A program made the translations under genes and the position numbers. The notes beneath the pieces were generated by a model that was given only the letters and a program-made list of their open reading frames with translations, was not told where the DNA came from and did not search any database. 64,000 bases of DNA from Bacteroidales bacterium (GTDB taxonomy: Bacteria; Bacteroidota; Bacteroidia; Bacteroidales; VadinHA17), in NCBI GenBank assembly GCA_003157015.1, contig PMIJ01000028.1, positions 1-64,000 on the forward strand. The letters are read 5' to 3'. Below are positions 19,330 through 27,876 of the stretch, one piece after another. The first letter of the stretch is position 1, and each line of letters starts with the position of its first letter.

Positions 19330-20418
19330 ATGAAGAAGGTACTCTTTATAGATCGCGATGGTACCATTTTAACTGAACCGGAAGATGAACAGGTTGATAG
19401 CTTTGAAAAGCTGATTTTTCTTCCTTCTGCCATTTCATGCCTTTCAAGGATTGCAAAAGAAACTGATTTTGAACTTGTTATGGTTACAAACCAGGACGGT
19501 CTCGGTACTGAATCATTTCCTGAAAATACTTTCTGGCCGGTTCAGAACAAAATGCTGGAAATACTGAAAGGTGAGGGTGTTTCATTCGCCGAAATATTTA
19601 TCGACAGATCAATGCCGTTAGAAAATGCACCTACCCGCAAGCCCCGAACTGCAATGCTTGTAAAATACCTTGCGAAAGGTATAGATCTCAATTCCTCATA
19701 TGTTATAGGAGACAGGCAGACAGATATTGATCTCGCCAAAAATCTGGGATGCAAAGCTATCCTGATCAGTGATAAAATATCACCCGATGCCCAGTTAACA
19801 ACAATTGACTGGAACGATATTTATAAATACCTGAAAAGTATACCGCGAACTGCAAAAGTGGAACGAAAAACATCTGAGACTAATATACTTGTTGACCTCA
19901 ACCTTGATGGAACAGGTAAAAGTTCAATTAATTCCGGAATAGGATTTTTCGATCATATGCTTGAACAGATTGCGCGTCACGGAAACATCGATATTAATAT
20001 AGATGTGAAGGGTGATCTTCATATTGACGAACATCATACCATTGAAGATGTGGCAATTACTTTAGGAGAGGCTGTATTACAGGCCTTGGGAGGTAAAAAA
20101 AGTATTGAACGGTACAGTTTTGTTTTGCCTATGGATGACTGCCTGGCACAAGTTGCGCTGGATTTTGGAGGCAGAGCATGGTTGGTCTGGAATGTAAAGT
20201 TTTTAAGGGAGAAAATCGGAGAAATCCCCACTGAAATGTTCTTCCATTTCTTTAAATCATTCAGCGACAATGCCAGATGCAACCTTAATGTAAGGGCCGA
20301 AGGGGAAAACGAACACCACAAGATCGAAGCCATATTCAAAGCATTCGGCAAAGCTGTTAAACTAGCAGTCAAACAATCAGATAACTTTAACCTCCCCTCA
20401 ACGAAAGGTATTTTATGA
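19330..20418 (+). CDS. hisB: Bifunctional histidinol-phosphatase / imidazoleglycerol-phosphate dehydratase
   Basis: The 362-residue protein fuses a HAD-type histidinol-phosphatase (about 1-165, catalytic Asp8 and Asp10 in FIDRDGTI) to IGP dehydratase (about 175-362). The latter carries its metal-binding motifs [24 protein letters not shown] and [12 protein letters not shown]. It thus catalyses the dehydration and the phosphatase steps of the pathway. The fusion is as in enteric bacteria and common in Bacteroidota. It overlaps hisH by four bases. Confidence 0.96.
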   Translation: MKKVLFIDRDGTILTEPEDEQVDSFEKLIFLPSAISCLSRIAKETDFELVMVTNQDGLGTESFPENTFWPVQNKMLEILKGEGVSFAEIFIDRSMPLENAPTRKPRTAMLVKYLAKGIDLNSSYVIGDRQTDIDLAKNLGCKAILISDKISPDAQLTTIDWNDIYKYLKSIPRTAKVERKTSETNILVDLNLDGTGKSSINSGIGFFDHMLEQIARHGNIDINIDVKGDLHIDEHHTIEDVAITLGEAVLQALGGKKSIERYSFVLPMDDCLAQVALDFGGRAWLVWNVKFLREKIGEIPTEMFFHFFKSFSDNARCNLNVRAEGENEHHKIEAIFKAFGKAVKLAVKQSDNFNLPSTKGIL

Positions 20419-20993
20419 TAGCAATATTGAAATACAATGCTGGAAATATAAAATCGGTACAGAATGCACTTACACGACTGGGTTATAAGAGCATTATTAC
20501 TGATAATCCATCTGAATTGATAAATGCGGAAAAAGTAATTTTCCCTGGTGTTGGCGAAGCAGGCACTGCGATGAATTACCTTAAGGAAAGGGGATTGGAT
20601 CAGACTATCAAATCCCTCACCCAGCCTGTTCTTGGGATATGTCTTGGGCTACAACTGATGTGCCGATTCTCTGAAGAAGGAGAAACAAAATGTCTTGGTA
20701 TATTTGATACGGATGTAAGGCTGTTCCCCCCCGTTGACAAAATTCCGCATATAGGCTGGAATAATTGCCTGACTATGAAAGGAGATCTCTTTAAAGGCTT
20801 ATCACTTAATGACAATCTTTACTATGTTCACAGTTATTACGCTGAAATATCGCTTTTCACTCTTGCAACTTGTGATTATATAATTCCCTTCAGTTCTGCA
20901 ATGCAAAAGGAGAATTTTTATGCAACACAGTTTCACCCGGAGAAATCTGCAGAAACCGGTGAAAAAATATTGAGAAACTTTCTGGAGCTATGA
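20415..20993 (+). CDS. hisH: Imidazole glycerol phosphate synthase glutaminase subunit
   Basis: HisH hydrolyses glutamine and channels ammonia to HisF. The 192 residues form a class I glutamine amidotransferase: nucleophile Cys in GICLGLQLM, and the His-Glu pair in TQFHPEKS near the C-terminus. Length is normal. It is tightly packed, overlapping hisB and hisA by four bases each. Confidence 0.96.
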   Translation: MIAILKYNAGNIKSVQNALTRLGYKSIITDNPSELINAEKVIFPGVGEAGTAMNYLKERGLDQTIKSLTQPVLGICLGLQLMCRFSEEGETKCLGIFDTDVRLFPPVDKIPHIGWNNCLTMKGDLFKGLSLNDNLYYVHSYYAEISLFTLATCDYIIPFSSAMQKENFYATQFHPEKSAETGEKILRNFLEL

Positions 20994-21703
20994 GAATAAT
21001 TGTTGCAATGGATATTATAAGTGGAAAATGTGTCCGCCTTAGCAGAGGAGATTACAGCACAAAGAAAATATATAGTGAGGATCCCTTGGAGGTTGCCTTA
21101 AAAATTGAGGATAATGGCATTGATTATCTGCACCTTGTCGATCTTGACGGGGCTAAAAATAAAAAAATTGAAAATATAAAGGTCCTTGAAAAGATTGCGT
21201 GGAAAACAAAATTAAAAATCGACTTTGGTGGAGGACTAAGAACTTATGAAGATCTTATCACTTTATTTAATGCCGGAGCGCGACAGGTAACAATAGGAAG
21301 CATTGCTGTGTCTGACCCTCATTTATTCATCGAATGGCTTATGAAACTGGGGCAGGAAAAGCTTATTCTTGGAGCAGATTGTATTGACAGAAATGTATCA
21401 ACAGGAGGCTGGCTTGAAAAATCGGATAAAGAAGTAATAAGTTTTATTTCCGGTTACAAGTCAAAAGGAGTGAAATACGCTATCTGTACGGACATAAAAA
21501 AAGATGGCATGCTCGAAGGACCATCAATAGCCCTCTATAAAGAGATTCTGAGTGCTGTAAAAGTCAATCTTATTGCAAGCGGAGGCATATCGTCGATAAA
21601 AGATATCGAAGATGTTCGTGATGTCGGCTGTGAAGGGGTAATTATTGGTAAGGCAGTTTATGAAGGAAGAATAACTTTAAACGAATTGGGGAAAACATGC
21701 TAA
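20990..21703 (+). CDS. hisA: ProFAR isomerase
   Basis: HisA is the (beta/alpha)8 isomerase that opens the ribose of ProFAR to PRFAR. The 237 residues begin [19 protein letters not shown], where the first catalytic Asp lies, with the phosphate-binding loops [13 protein letters not shown] and [10 protein letters not shown] and the [16 protein letters not shown] segment holding the second Asp. Length is normal. It overlaps hisF by seven bases. Confidence 0.95.
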   Translation: MRIIVAMDIISGKCVRLSRGDYSTKKIYSEDPLEVALKIEDNGIDYLHLVDLDGAKNKKIENIKVLEKIAWKTKLKIDFGGGLRTYEDLITLFNAGARQVTIGSIAVSDPHLFIEWLMKLGQEKLILGADCIDRNVSTGGWLEKSDKEVISFISGYKSKGVKYAICTDIKKDGMLEGPSIALYKEILSAVKVNLIASGGISSIKDIEDVRDVGCEGVIIGKAVYEGRITLNELGKTC

Positions 21704-22449
21704 AAAGACGAATTATTCCATGCCTTGATATAAAGAATGCCAGAACCGTCAAGGGGGTGAATTTTGTTAATCTTATAGATGCCGGAGATCCGGTCGCACT
21801 GGCTAAAGAATATGTAAAACAGGGAGCTGATGAACTGGTATTTCTCGATATAACTGCCACTATTGAGAACAGGAAGACACTCGCCGGACTTGTCGAAAGA
21901 ATTGCCTCGGAAATTAATATACCTTTTACTGTTGGAGGCGGAATTGATACGGTAAATGATGTTTCCGTTCTTATCAATGCCGGAGCCGATAAAGTGACGG
22001 TGAATTCATCAGCAGTACGAAGGCCCGAACTTATAACTGAGATTGCAGGCCAGTTTGGAAGTCAGTGTGTTGTTGCTGCAATTGATACTAAACTAATTGA
22101 TGATGAATGGTTTGTTGTTGTAGACGGTGGCCGTACCATCACCGAATTAAAAACAATCAATTGGGCACATACAGTTGAAGAACTGGGAGCAGGTGAAATT
22201 CTTCTTACATCAATGAACAATGACGGAACCAAATCGGGATTTTCCCTAGATATTACAGCCGAAGTGAGCAGGAGTGTGAATATCCCTGTGATTGCATCTG
22301 GAGGAGCCGGATCGATGGAACATTTCAGCATGGTCTTTTTCAATACCGAATGCAGTGCTGCTCTTGCTGCCAGCATTTTTCACTTCGGGGAGATAAGTAT
22401 AAAAGAATTGAAAACATACCTTAAACATGAAGGTATTGCCATAAGATAA
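21697..22449 (+). CDS. hisF: Imidazole glycerol phosphate synthase cyclase subunit
   Basis: HisF uses ammonia from HisH to convert PRFAR to IGP and AICAR. The 250-residue barrel has [19 protein letters not shown] with the catalytic Asp, [13 protein letters not shown], and [15 protein letters not shown], where the usual DRDGT Asp-Arg is Asn-Asn before the conserved Asp. The last phosphate loop is [10 protein letters not shown]. Length is standard. Confidence 0.95.
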   Translation: MLKRRIIPCLDIKNARTVKGVNFVNLIDAGDPVALAKEYVKQGADELVFLDITATIENRKTLAGLVERIASEINIPFTVGGGIDTVNDVSVLINAGADKVTVNSSAVRRPELITEIAGQFGSQCVVAAIDTKLIDDEWFVVVDGGRTITELKTINWAHTVEELGAGEILLTSMNNDGTKSGFSLDITAEVSRSVNIPVIASGGAGSMEHFSMVFFNTECSAALAASIFHFGEISIKELKTYLKHEGIAIR

Positions 22450-22460
22450 GAATATATTAT

Positions 22461-22555
22461 TTCTCTGTGTAACTCTGTGATCCCGATAGTAATCGGGACT
22501 CTGTGTAACTCTGTGTCAGTTCTTTTATGTTACACAGAAACCACAGAGGGTTACA
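22461..22555. repeat. Intergenic CTCTGTG/CACAGAG inverted repeat (hisF-hisI)
   Basis: CTCTGTG units face CACAGAA and CACAGAG units. A smaller perfect hairpin, TCCCGAT-AGTA-ATCGGGA (22480-22497), is inserted into the left arm. It occupies most of the 131-base gap inside the his operon. Confidence 0.78.
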
Positions 22556-22580
22556 ACTTAATTAGTAAAGGTTAATCACA

Positions 22581-23174
22581 ATGGAACAAATTGATTTTAG
22601 TAAAGGTAACGGACTGGTGCCTGTTGTAATTCAGGATTATAAGACACTTCAGGTTCTGATGGTAGGATACATGAATGAGGAGGCTCTTATAAAAACCAGG
22701 AAAGAAAAGAAGGTAACTTTTTTCAGCAGGAGTAAAAACCGCCTCTGGACTAAAGGAGAAACCTCCGGAAACTACCTGGATGTTGTGGAAATCTCAGCTG
22801 ATTGCGATAATGATTCAATACTTATCAAAGTTAATCCTGTCGGACCGGTATGCCACACTGGTAGTACTTCCTGTTTTGGAGATGAGGGAGCAAAAGGATT
22901 TGTCTACCAACTGGAACATATTATAAAGCAGCGTATTGAAAATAATGTTGTTGATTCATACACCAATAAGCTGTATAAAAAAGGAATAAATAAGGTTGCT
23001 CAGAAAGTCGGGGAAGAAGCCGTCGAATTAGTTATAGAAGCCAAGGATAATAATATTGATCTGTTTAAAAACGAAGCGGCCGATCTGCTTTATCATCTGC
23101 TTATTCTATTAAAAACAAAGGGTGTTAATCTTCAGAGTATTGAAGAGGTCTTGAAAGAGAGACATAAAAAGTAA
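22581..23174 (+). CDS. hisIE: Bifunctional phosphoribosyl-AMP cyclohydrolase / phosphoribosyl-ATP pyrophosphatase
   Basis: The 197-residue fusion carries steps two and three of the pathway. The HisI half (about 1-105) has ISADCDNDS and the zinc cysteines in VCHTGSTSCF; the HisE half (about 110-197) has KVGEEAVELVIEAK and KNEAADLLYHLL with the metal-binding acidic residues. It is the last gene of the his operon, so all pathway enzymes from PRPP to histidine are encoded here. Confidence 0.96.
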   Translation: MEQIDFSKGNGLVPVVIQDYKTLQVLMVGYMNEEALIKTRKEKKVTFFSRSKNRLWTKGETSGNYLDVVEISADCDNDSILIKVNPVGPVCHTGSTSCFGDEGAKGFVYQLEHIIKQRIENNVVDSYTNKLYKKGINKVAQKVGEEAVELVIEAKDNNIDLFKNEAADLLYHLLILLKTKGVNLQSIEEVLKERHKK

Positions 23175-23228
23175 TGGCCCAATGAACCTACTAATTTCTT
23201 TAAGAAATGCACACTTATTAAATTAACA

Positions 23229-23330
23229 TAGCCACGAACGTGGCTAAATATGAATAACCGCCGGTGCAACCATGTCTACTGTTCATACATTTCAACGGGG
23301 GTTATTTATATATATGGCTCTTTCAGAGCC
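23229..23330. repeat. REP-like cluster of three hairpins after the his operon
   Basis: Three adjacent inverted repeats: TAGCCACG/CGTGGCTA (23229-23246), AATAACC pairing with GGTTATT (23253-23306) with TATGAA/TTCATA as an alternative inner stem, and GGCTCT-TTC-AGAGCC (23316-23330). The GGTGCAACC and CTTTCAGAGCC wording resembles REP elements linked to IS200-like transposases in Bacteroidota, from memory only. The last hairpin could also end his transcription, although its T-run is poor. No transposase gene is in the window. Confidence 0.5.
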
Positions 23331-23389
23331 TGTATTTTCTAAATAACTATTAATTCTTAATCAAATCTTCACTTTTTCTGACTTTTTAG

Positions 23390-23418
23390 TTGTTTTTCTA
23401 AAAATTAAATTACTTTTG
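23390..23418 (+). promoter_or_regulatory. phe-tyr operon promoter (Bacteroidota type)
   Basis: A TTG -33 element at 23390-23392 and TACTTTTG at 23411-23418, spaced 18 bases, 20 bases before the leader ORF. Confidence 0.7.
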
Positions 23419-23438
23419 TAAGCTCATAACGCAACCAA

Positions 23439-23504
23439 ATGAATATTGTATACAAATATTTTATCTCCTTTTTTTACTTCTATTTTTATTTTAAAAACAG
23501 ATAG
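23439..23504 (+). CDS. phe/tyr leader peptide (Phe/Tyr-rich attenuator ORF)
   Basis: A 21-codon ATG-TAG ORF with six Phe and five Tyr codons; the core at residues 11-18 reads FFYFYFYF. The downstream operon makes both phenylalanine and tyrosine, so one leader appears to sense both. GTATACAAA (23448-23456) and TTTGTATAC (23511-23519) are perfect inverted copies that embrace the Phe/Tyr codons and would be kept apart by a translating ribosome. AGGGG at the stop codon (23503-23507) can pair with TCCCT (23549-23553) in the terminator 5' arm and loop, a plausible antiterminator. Composition and complementarity are seen; regulation is inferred from known pheA leaders. Confidence 0.83.
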   Translation: MNIVYKYFISFFYFYFYFKNR

Positions 23505-23540
23505 GGGATTTTTGTATACAGATAATATTAATTATATGAA

Positions 23541-23574
23541 AGCAAGGGTCCCTCAAAGGGGCCCTTGCTGTTTT
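23541..23574 (+). terminator. phe-tyr attenuator terminator
   Basis: A 12-bp stem AGCAAGGGTCCC / GGGGCCCTTGCT (one G-U pair) with loop TCAAA, followed by GTTTT. It lies 17 bases before pheA. Confidence 0.87.
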
Positions 23575-23590
23575 AACACTATTTGAGAAA

Positions 23591-24421
23591 ATGAAGATAG
23601 CTATACAGGGAGAAACAGGATGTTTTCATGAAGTGGCTGCCAGGCAGTATTTCAGTTATGATGAAATAGATATAGTTCCATGTTCAACTTTCGATCTGGA
23701 ACTTAATACGCTCAAAGATGGCGGGGCAGATTTTGCAGTTATGGCTATTGAAAATGCCAGGTCTGGCAGTATTCTGTACAATTATACTCTTCTCAGGGAA
23801 TCAGGAATGAAGATCCTGGGAGAACATAATCTGCGCATAAAACAGAATTTAATGGCATTGCCCAATCAGAAAATAACAGACATAAGGGAGATACGGTCTC
23901 ACCCAATCGCACTTGCCCAATGCATGACCTATCTTAACCAGTTTCCGGAAATTAGGCTCATAGAGAGCGACGATACGGCGGGAAGCGCCAAACAGATAAG
24001 TGAAACTCAATTGAAAAATGTAGCGGCTATTGCTCCATCCCATGCAGCTGAGATATATGGCCTGGAAATATTGGCCCCCGGAATTGAGACATATAAACAG
24101 AATTACACAAGGTTCCTGGTTGTTGGAAACGAGGAGAAAGGAAATACCAGAGGAAATAAAGTATCAATATGTTTCTCTACCGGTCATAAACCAGGGTCAC
24201 TCGCGAAAGTTCTTGTTAAACTTGCAGAGCTTGAGATTAATCTCTCGAAAATACAATCCGTACCAAGACTTAATGGCGAATGGGAATATATGTTCTACCT
24301 TGATCTGGAGTTAAATAAAAATACAAAATCTGATATAATAAAAAGAGTTCTGGATAAATACACCAGTAACCTTGAAGTATTAGGCGTTTATTTTAAAGGA
24401 GATATGCTATATGATAGTTAA
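23591..24421 (+). CDS. pheA: Prephenate dehydratase
   Basis: PheA converts prephenate to phenylpyruvate. The 276 residues comprise a prephenate dehydratase domain (about 1-180, starting IAIQGETGCFHEVAA, with NYTRF at its end) and a C-terminal ACT domain (about 190-270) that normally binds phenylalanine. The usual ACT signatures GALV and ESRP read GSLA and QSVP here, so feedback response may differ. No chorismate mutase domain is attached; that activity is in the DAHP synthase fusion at 26647. The gene overlaps the aminotransferase by 11 bases. Confidence 0.93.
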   Translation: MKIAIQGETGCFHEVAARQYFSYDEIDIVPCSTFDLELNTLKDGGADFAVMAIENARSGSILYNYTLLRESGMKILGEHNLRIKQNLMALPNQKITDIREIRSHPIALAQCMTYLNQFPEIRLIESDDTAGSAKQISETQLKNVAAIAPSHAAEIYGLEILAPGIETYKQNYTRFLVVGNEEKGNTRGNKVSICFSTGHKPGSLAKVLVKLAELEINLSKIQSVPRLNGEWEYMFYLDLELNKNTKSDIIKRVLDKYTSNLEVLGVYFKGDMLYDS

Positions 24422-25580
24422 ACCAGCTGACCGCACTGGAAATGTGCAGGAATATTATTTTTCACAAAAACTCGCGCAGATTGACAGGATGCGCAGAGAA
24501 GGATCAGATGTCATAAATCTTGGTATAGGAAGCCCTGATCAACCGCCATCGGGAAATACTATTTCTGCACTTATCGATGAAGCTAATAAGCCATCAGCAC
24601 ATGGTTATCAGAGCTATTCAGGAATACCCGCCTTGAGAAAAGCATTCTCCGAATGGTATGGCAAATACTTTCATGTTAAATTAAATCCAGACAACGAGAT
24701 CCTTTTGTTAATGGGAAGCAAGGAGGGTATCATGCATATTAGTATGGCATTTGTTAACCCGGGAGATGAAGTTCTGATCCCTGATCCTGGATACCCGACA
24801 TATTCATCAGTTACAAACCTTGTTGGTGGCATTGTAAGAAAATATAACCTTACGGAAGAAAAAGGTTGGCTCCCCGACCTGGGATCGCTTGAAAAGACCA
24901 ACTTAAGCAAAGTAAAACTGATGTGGGTCAATTATCCGCATATGCCAACAGGAGTCAAAGGATCGACTGACCTGTTTGAAAAGCTTGTGGCATTTTGCCG
25001 GAAACACAAGATTCTGCTCTGTAACGACAATCCATACAGTTTCATCCTGAACAACAAATATATCAGCTTGCTCGCAGTTGACGGAGCAAAAGATATTGCC
25101 CTGGAATTGAATTCATTAAGCAAATCCCATAATATGGCAGGGTGGCGGATTGGGATGGTTGCCGGTCAGAGTGATTATATCAAAACAATCTTGAAAGTTA
25201 AAAGCAATATGGATTCAGGAATGTTTTTAGCAATGCAGAAGGCAGCAGTTGAGGCACTTAATAATCATGAATCCTGGTATGGATTAATAAACAGTGTATA
25301 CTCCAAACGTAGGAGAATTGTTGAGGAAATCATGGCACTTCTGAAATGTAGATACGACAAATCCCAGGTTGGTCTTTTTGTATGGGGATGTATTCCTGAA
25401 GAGATTAAGGACTGCGAATCCTGGATTGAGGACTTATTGATGAAAACACTGGTATTTATTACTCCGGGATTTATTTTTGGAAAGAATGGAGAACGATATA
25501 TCCGTATTTCGCTTTGTGCTACAGAAGAAAGACTGAATGAAGCCAGAAAAAGGATTGAGGGTTATCTCCTTCCCAAATAA
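24411..25580 (+). CDS. PLP-dependent class I/II aminotransferase (probable aromatic)
   Basis: A 389-residue fold-type I aminotransferase: GIGSPDQPPSGNTI near the N-terminus, DPGYPTYSSV, the NYPHMPTG loop where most relatives have NPNNPTG, and the PLP lysine in LNSLSKSHNMAGWRIGM. Its position between prephenate dehydratase and prephenate dehydrogenase, with an 11-base overlap, suggests it transaminates phenylpyruvate and 4-hydroxyphenylpyruvate (or prephenate). Sequence alone does not exclude an aspartate or LL-diaminopimelate-type specificity. Confidence 0.85.
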   Translation: MIVKPADRTGNVQEYYFSQKLAQIDRMRREGSDVINLGIGSPDQPPSGNTISALIDEANKPSAHGYQSYSGIPALRKAFSEWYGKYFHVKLNPDNEILLLMGSKEGIMHISMAFVNPGDEVLIPDPGYPTYSSVTNLVGGIVRKYNLTEEKGWLPDLGSLEKTNLSKVKLMWVNYPHMPTGVKGSTDLFEKLVAFCRKHKILLCNDNPYSFILNNKYISLLAVDGAKDIALELNSLSKSHNMAGWRIGMVAGQSDYIKTILKVKSNMDSGMFLAMQKAAVEALNNHESWYGLINSVYSKRRRIVEEIMALLKCRYDKSQVGLFVWGCIPEEIKDCESWIEDLLMKTLVFITPGFIFGKNGERYIRISLCATEERLNEARKRIEGYLLPK

Positions 25581-25616
25581 CATAATAACCAGATAACTTA
25601 ATGACAATTAAAGAAT

Positions 25617-26462
25617 ATGATAGTAACAGTTGTTGGAATAGGACTCATCGGAGGATCATTAATGGTAGATCTCCGCAAAAGGGCTTTTGCTGATAAAATA
25701 ATAGGTGTTGACACAAATATGCATCACCAGAACATAGCTCTCCTTTGCGGGCTGGTTGATGAAAATGATACCCTGGAAAATGCCATCGATAAAAGCGATC
25801 TGATAATACTGTCTACACCTGTTAATGCTAATTGCAGGATGTTGCCTGGTATCCTCGATAGGATCGCAGGAACTTCCAAGGTCGTTACTGACATGGGTTC
25901 AACGAAAGGAAGCATTGCAAAAGCATCGGAAAAGCATCCCGCCAGAGGAAGATATGTTGCGGTGCATCCGATGGCCGGTACCGAATATTCAGGACCTCTT
26001 GCTGCCATAGGAAAGCTATTTGACTATAAAACTGCTATAATCTGTGACAAAGAGCTCAGTGATGCTGATGCTCTCAATAAAGTTGAAAAAATGCTTGATC
26101 TGTTAAATATGCATAAAGTTTACATGAACTCAAGCGACCATGATGTACATGTTGCATATATATCTCACATTTCACATATTACTTCTTTTTCTCTGGCATT
26201 GAGTGTTCTGGAAAAGGAGCATGAAGAACAAAACATACTTACTCTTGCAGGTGGAGGTTTTGAAAGTACCGTCCGCCTTGCTAAAAGTAACGGCGATACA
26301 TGGGCTCCTATCTTCCTTGAAAATTCACAATATATTTTAGAGGTAATGGATACTTATATCGAAAAAATGAATTTATTCAGAAAAATGATTACAGAAAAAG
26401 ATCTTAATGGGTTGAAGGTACTGATGGAAGAGGCTAACAAAATAAGAAAAATTTTGAACTGA
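25617..26462 (+). CDS. tyrA: Prephenate dehydrogenase
   Basis: TyrA oxidatively decarboxylates prephenate to 4-hydroxyphenylpyruvate for tyrosine. The 281 residues begin with a Rossmann motif, VVGIGLIGGSLMVDL, followed by the TDMGSTKGSI and VAVHPMAGTEYSGP segments and the HDVHVAYISHISH helix typical of TyrA. There is no fused chorismate mutase or ACT domain. It follows the aminotransferase by 36 bases. Confidence 0.93.
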   Translation: MIVTVVGIGLIGGSLMVDLRKRAFADKIIGVDTNMHHQNIALLCGLVDENDTLENAIDKSDLIILSTPVNANCRMLPGILDRIAGTSKVVTDMGSTKGSIAKASEKHPARGRYVAVHPMAGTEYSGPLAAIGKLFDYKTAIICDKELSDADALNKVEKMLDLLNMHKVYMNSSDHDVHVAYISHISHITSFSLALSVLEKEHEEQNILTLAGGGFESTVRLAKSNGDTWAPIFLENSQYILEVMDTYIEKMNLFRKMITEKDLNGLKVLMEEANKIRKILN

Positions 26463-26471
26463 TATGATTCT

Positions 26472-26577
26472 TTTTGACCACAAAGCACTCAAAGAAGGCA
26501 CAAAGCACTCAAAGATAGTATTTTGGTCCTAAGTTCTTTGTGATCTTTGCGTTGACTTTTTATGATCTTTGTGGTTA
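26472..26577. repeat. Intergenic CACAAAG/CTTTGTG inverted repeat (tyrA-aroF)
   Basis: The left arm has GACCACAAAGCACTCAAAG and GGCACAAAGCACTCAAAG; the right arm has TTCTTTGTGATCTTTGCG and GATCTTTGTGGTT. The arms face each other. The orientation is opposite to the CTCTGTG copies (CACAAAG arm first). Confidence 0.72.
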
Positions 26578-26646
26578 ATGTATTTCATTATTCAACAGGT
26601 TTAGATCATAAAAGAATAAGTAAAATAAAAACATATATTAAAAAAA

Positions 26647-27762
26647 ATGGAATTAAAACTTAAGAATTCCCTCATTAAAGACTGGAAAGGATATAAGGGC
26701 AGGCCTTTTCTGATTTCCGGTCCCTGCAGCGCCGAAACTGAGGAACAGGTGATGGAGACTGCTGAGCAATTGGCTCAGATAAAAGAGGTCAGTTTGTTTC
26801 GCGCCGGAATATGGAAACCCAGAACACGCCCAAATTCCTTTGAAGGGGTGGGTACTGAAGGGTTAAAATGGCTGAGAAGAGTGAAGCAGGAAACCGGTCT
26901 CCTGGTAGGTACTGAAGTGGCAAACGAAAAACATGTCTATGAGGCCTTAAAATATGGCATTGATATGCTCTGGATAGGCGCCAGAACGTCCGTAAATCCC
27001 TTCACAGTACAGGAGATCTCCGACGCCTTGAACGGTGTTGATGTTATGGTATTGGTAAAGAACCCGATTAACCCCGATATCGAACTATGGATCGGTGCAA
27101 TAGAACGTATTGCCAGGGCAGGTATTACACGGATAGGCGCTATTCATCGCGGTTTCTCGTCATATGAAAAAACATTGTACCGTAATCAGCCTAACTGGCA
27201 ATTACCAATCGAACTCAGGAGAAGAATCCCTGACCTTCCGATAATTTGTGACCCAAGCCACATAGGCGGAGCCCGGCAGTTTCTTCATGAGATTTCCCAG
27301 AAGGCAATGGATCTTAATTTCGACGGGTTAATGCTCGAATCACATATAGATCCTTCAAAGGCTTTAAGCGATGCTGCCCAGCAGCTTACGCCAAACGATC
27401 TTAAGGAACTTCTGAGCAGACTTATTCTTCGCAACCCGAGTACCTCTGATCCCAGATTACTTGATGTTCTTGGCGAATTAAGACAACAGATAGATGTTTA
27501 TGATGATCATCTTCTCGATCTTATGGAAAAAAGAATGAAAGTTGCAGAAACTATCGGCCGTTATAAAAAGGAAAATAATATCACTATCTTGCAGACGACC
27601 CGATGGGATGAAATTATTAATAAAGTCCTCATTAAAGGTCTTGCAAAAGGACTTAGCACCGAGTTGATTGATACTATTTTCAGAGCAATTCACCAGGAGT
27701 CTATCAACCATCAGATGAAGGTAATGAATAATGGAGTCAAAGATCGTATTGAAGAAAAGTAA
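26647..27762 (+). CDS. DAHP synthase fused to chorismate mutase
   Basis: The N-terminal domain (about 1-260) is a type I-beta 3-deoxy-7-phosphoheptulonate synthase with SGPCSAETEEQ, RAGIWKPRTRPNSFEGVG and CDPSHIGGARQ, condensing PEP and erythrose-4-phosphate. The C-terminal part (about 275-355) is an AroQ-type chorismate mutase: LRQQIDVYDDHLLDLMEKRMKVAETIGRYK with the usual charged active-site helix. In related fusions the mutase domain also mediates prephenate inhibition of the synthase. The gene supplies the start of the shikimate route and the step feeding PheA and TyrA, which lie just upstream. Confidence 0.93.
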   Translation: MELKLKNSLIKDWKGYKGRPFLISGPCSAETEEQVMETAEQLAQIKEVSLFRAGIWKPRTRPNSFEGVGTEGLKWLRRVKQETGLLVGTEVANEKHVYEALKYGIDMLWIGARTSVNPFTVQEISDALNGVDVMVLVKNPINPDIELWIGAIERIARAGITRIGAIHRGFSSYEKTLYRNQPNWQLPIELRRRIPDLPIICDPSHIGGARQFLHEISQKAMDLNFDGLMLESHIDPSKALSDAAQQLTPNDLKELLSRLILRNPSTSDPRLLDVLGELRQQIDVYDDHLLDLMEKRMKVAETIGRYKKENNITILQTTRWDEIINKVLIKGLAKGLSTELIDTIFRAIHQESINHQMKVMNNGVKDRIEEK

Positions 27763-27769
27763 TTCATAT

Positions 27770-27851
27770 TAACCCCGTTCCTTACCTTCCCTCACAGGGG
27801 AAGGAGTTGAGCACAATCATTTCCTCCTTGGGGGAAACTGGGAAGAAGGTA
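27770..27851. repeat. Purine/pyrimidine-run repeat pair (aroF-aroA)
   Basis: TTCCTTACCTTCCCTCACAGGGGAAGGAG and CATTTCCTCCTTGGGGGAAACTGGGAAGAAGGTAA are two diverged palindromic units of the C-run/G-run family, in the 114-base gap. Confidence 0.65.
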
Positions 27852-27876
27852 AAAAGATTTAATAACGAAAGAAGAT

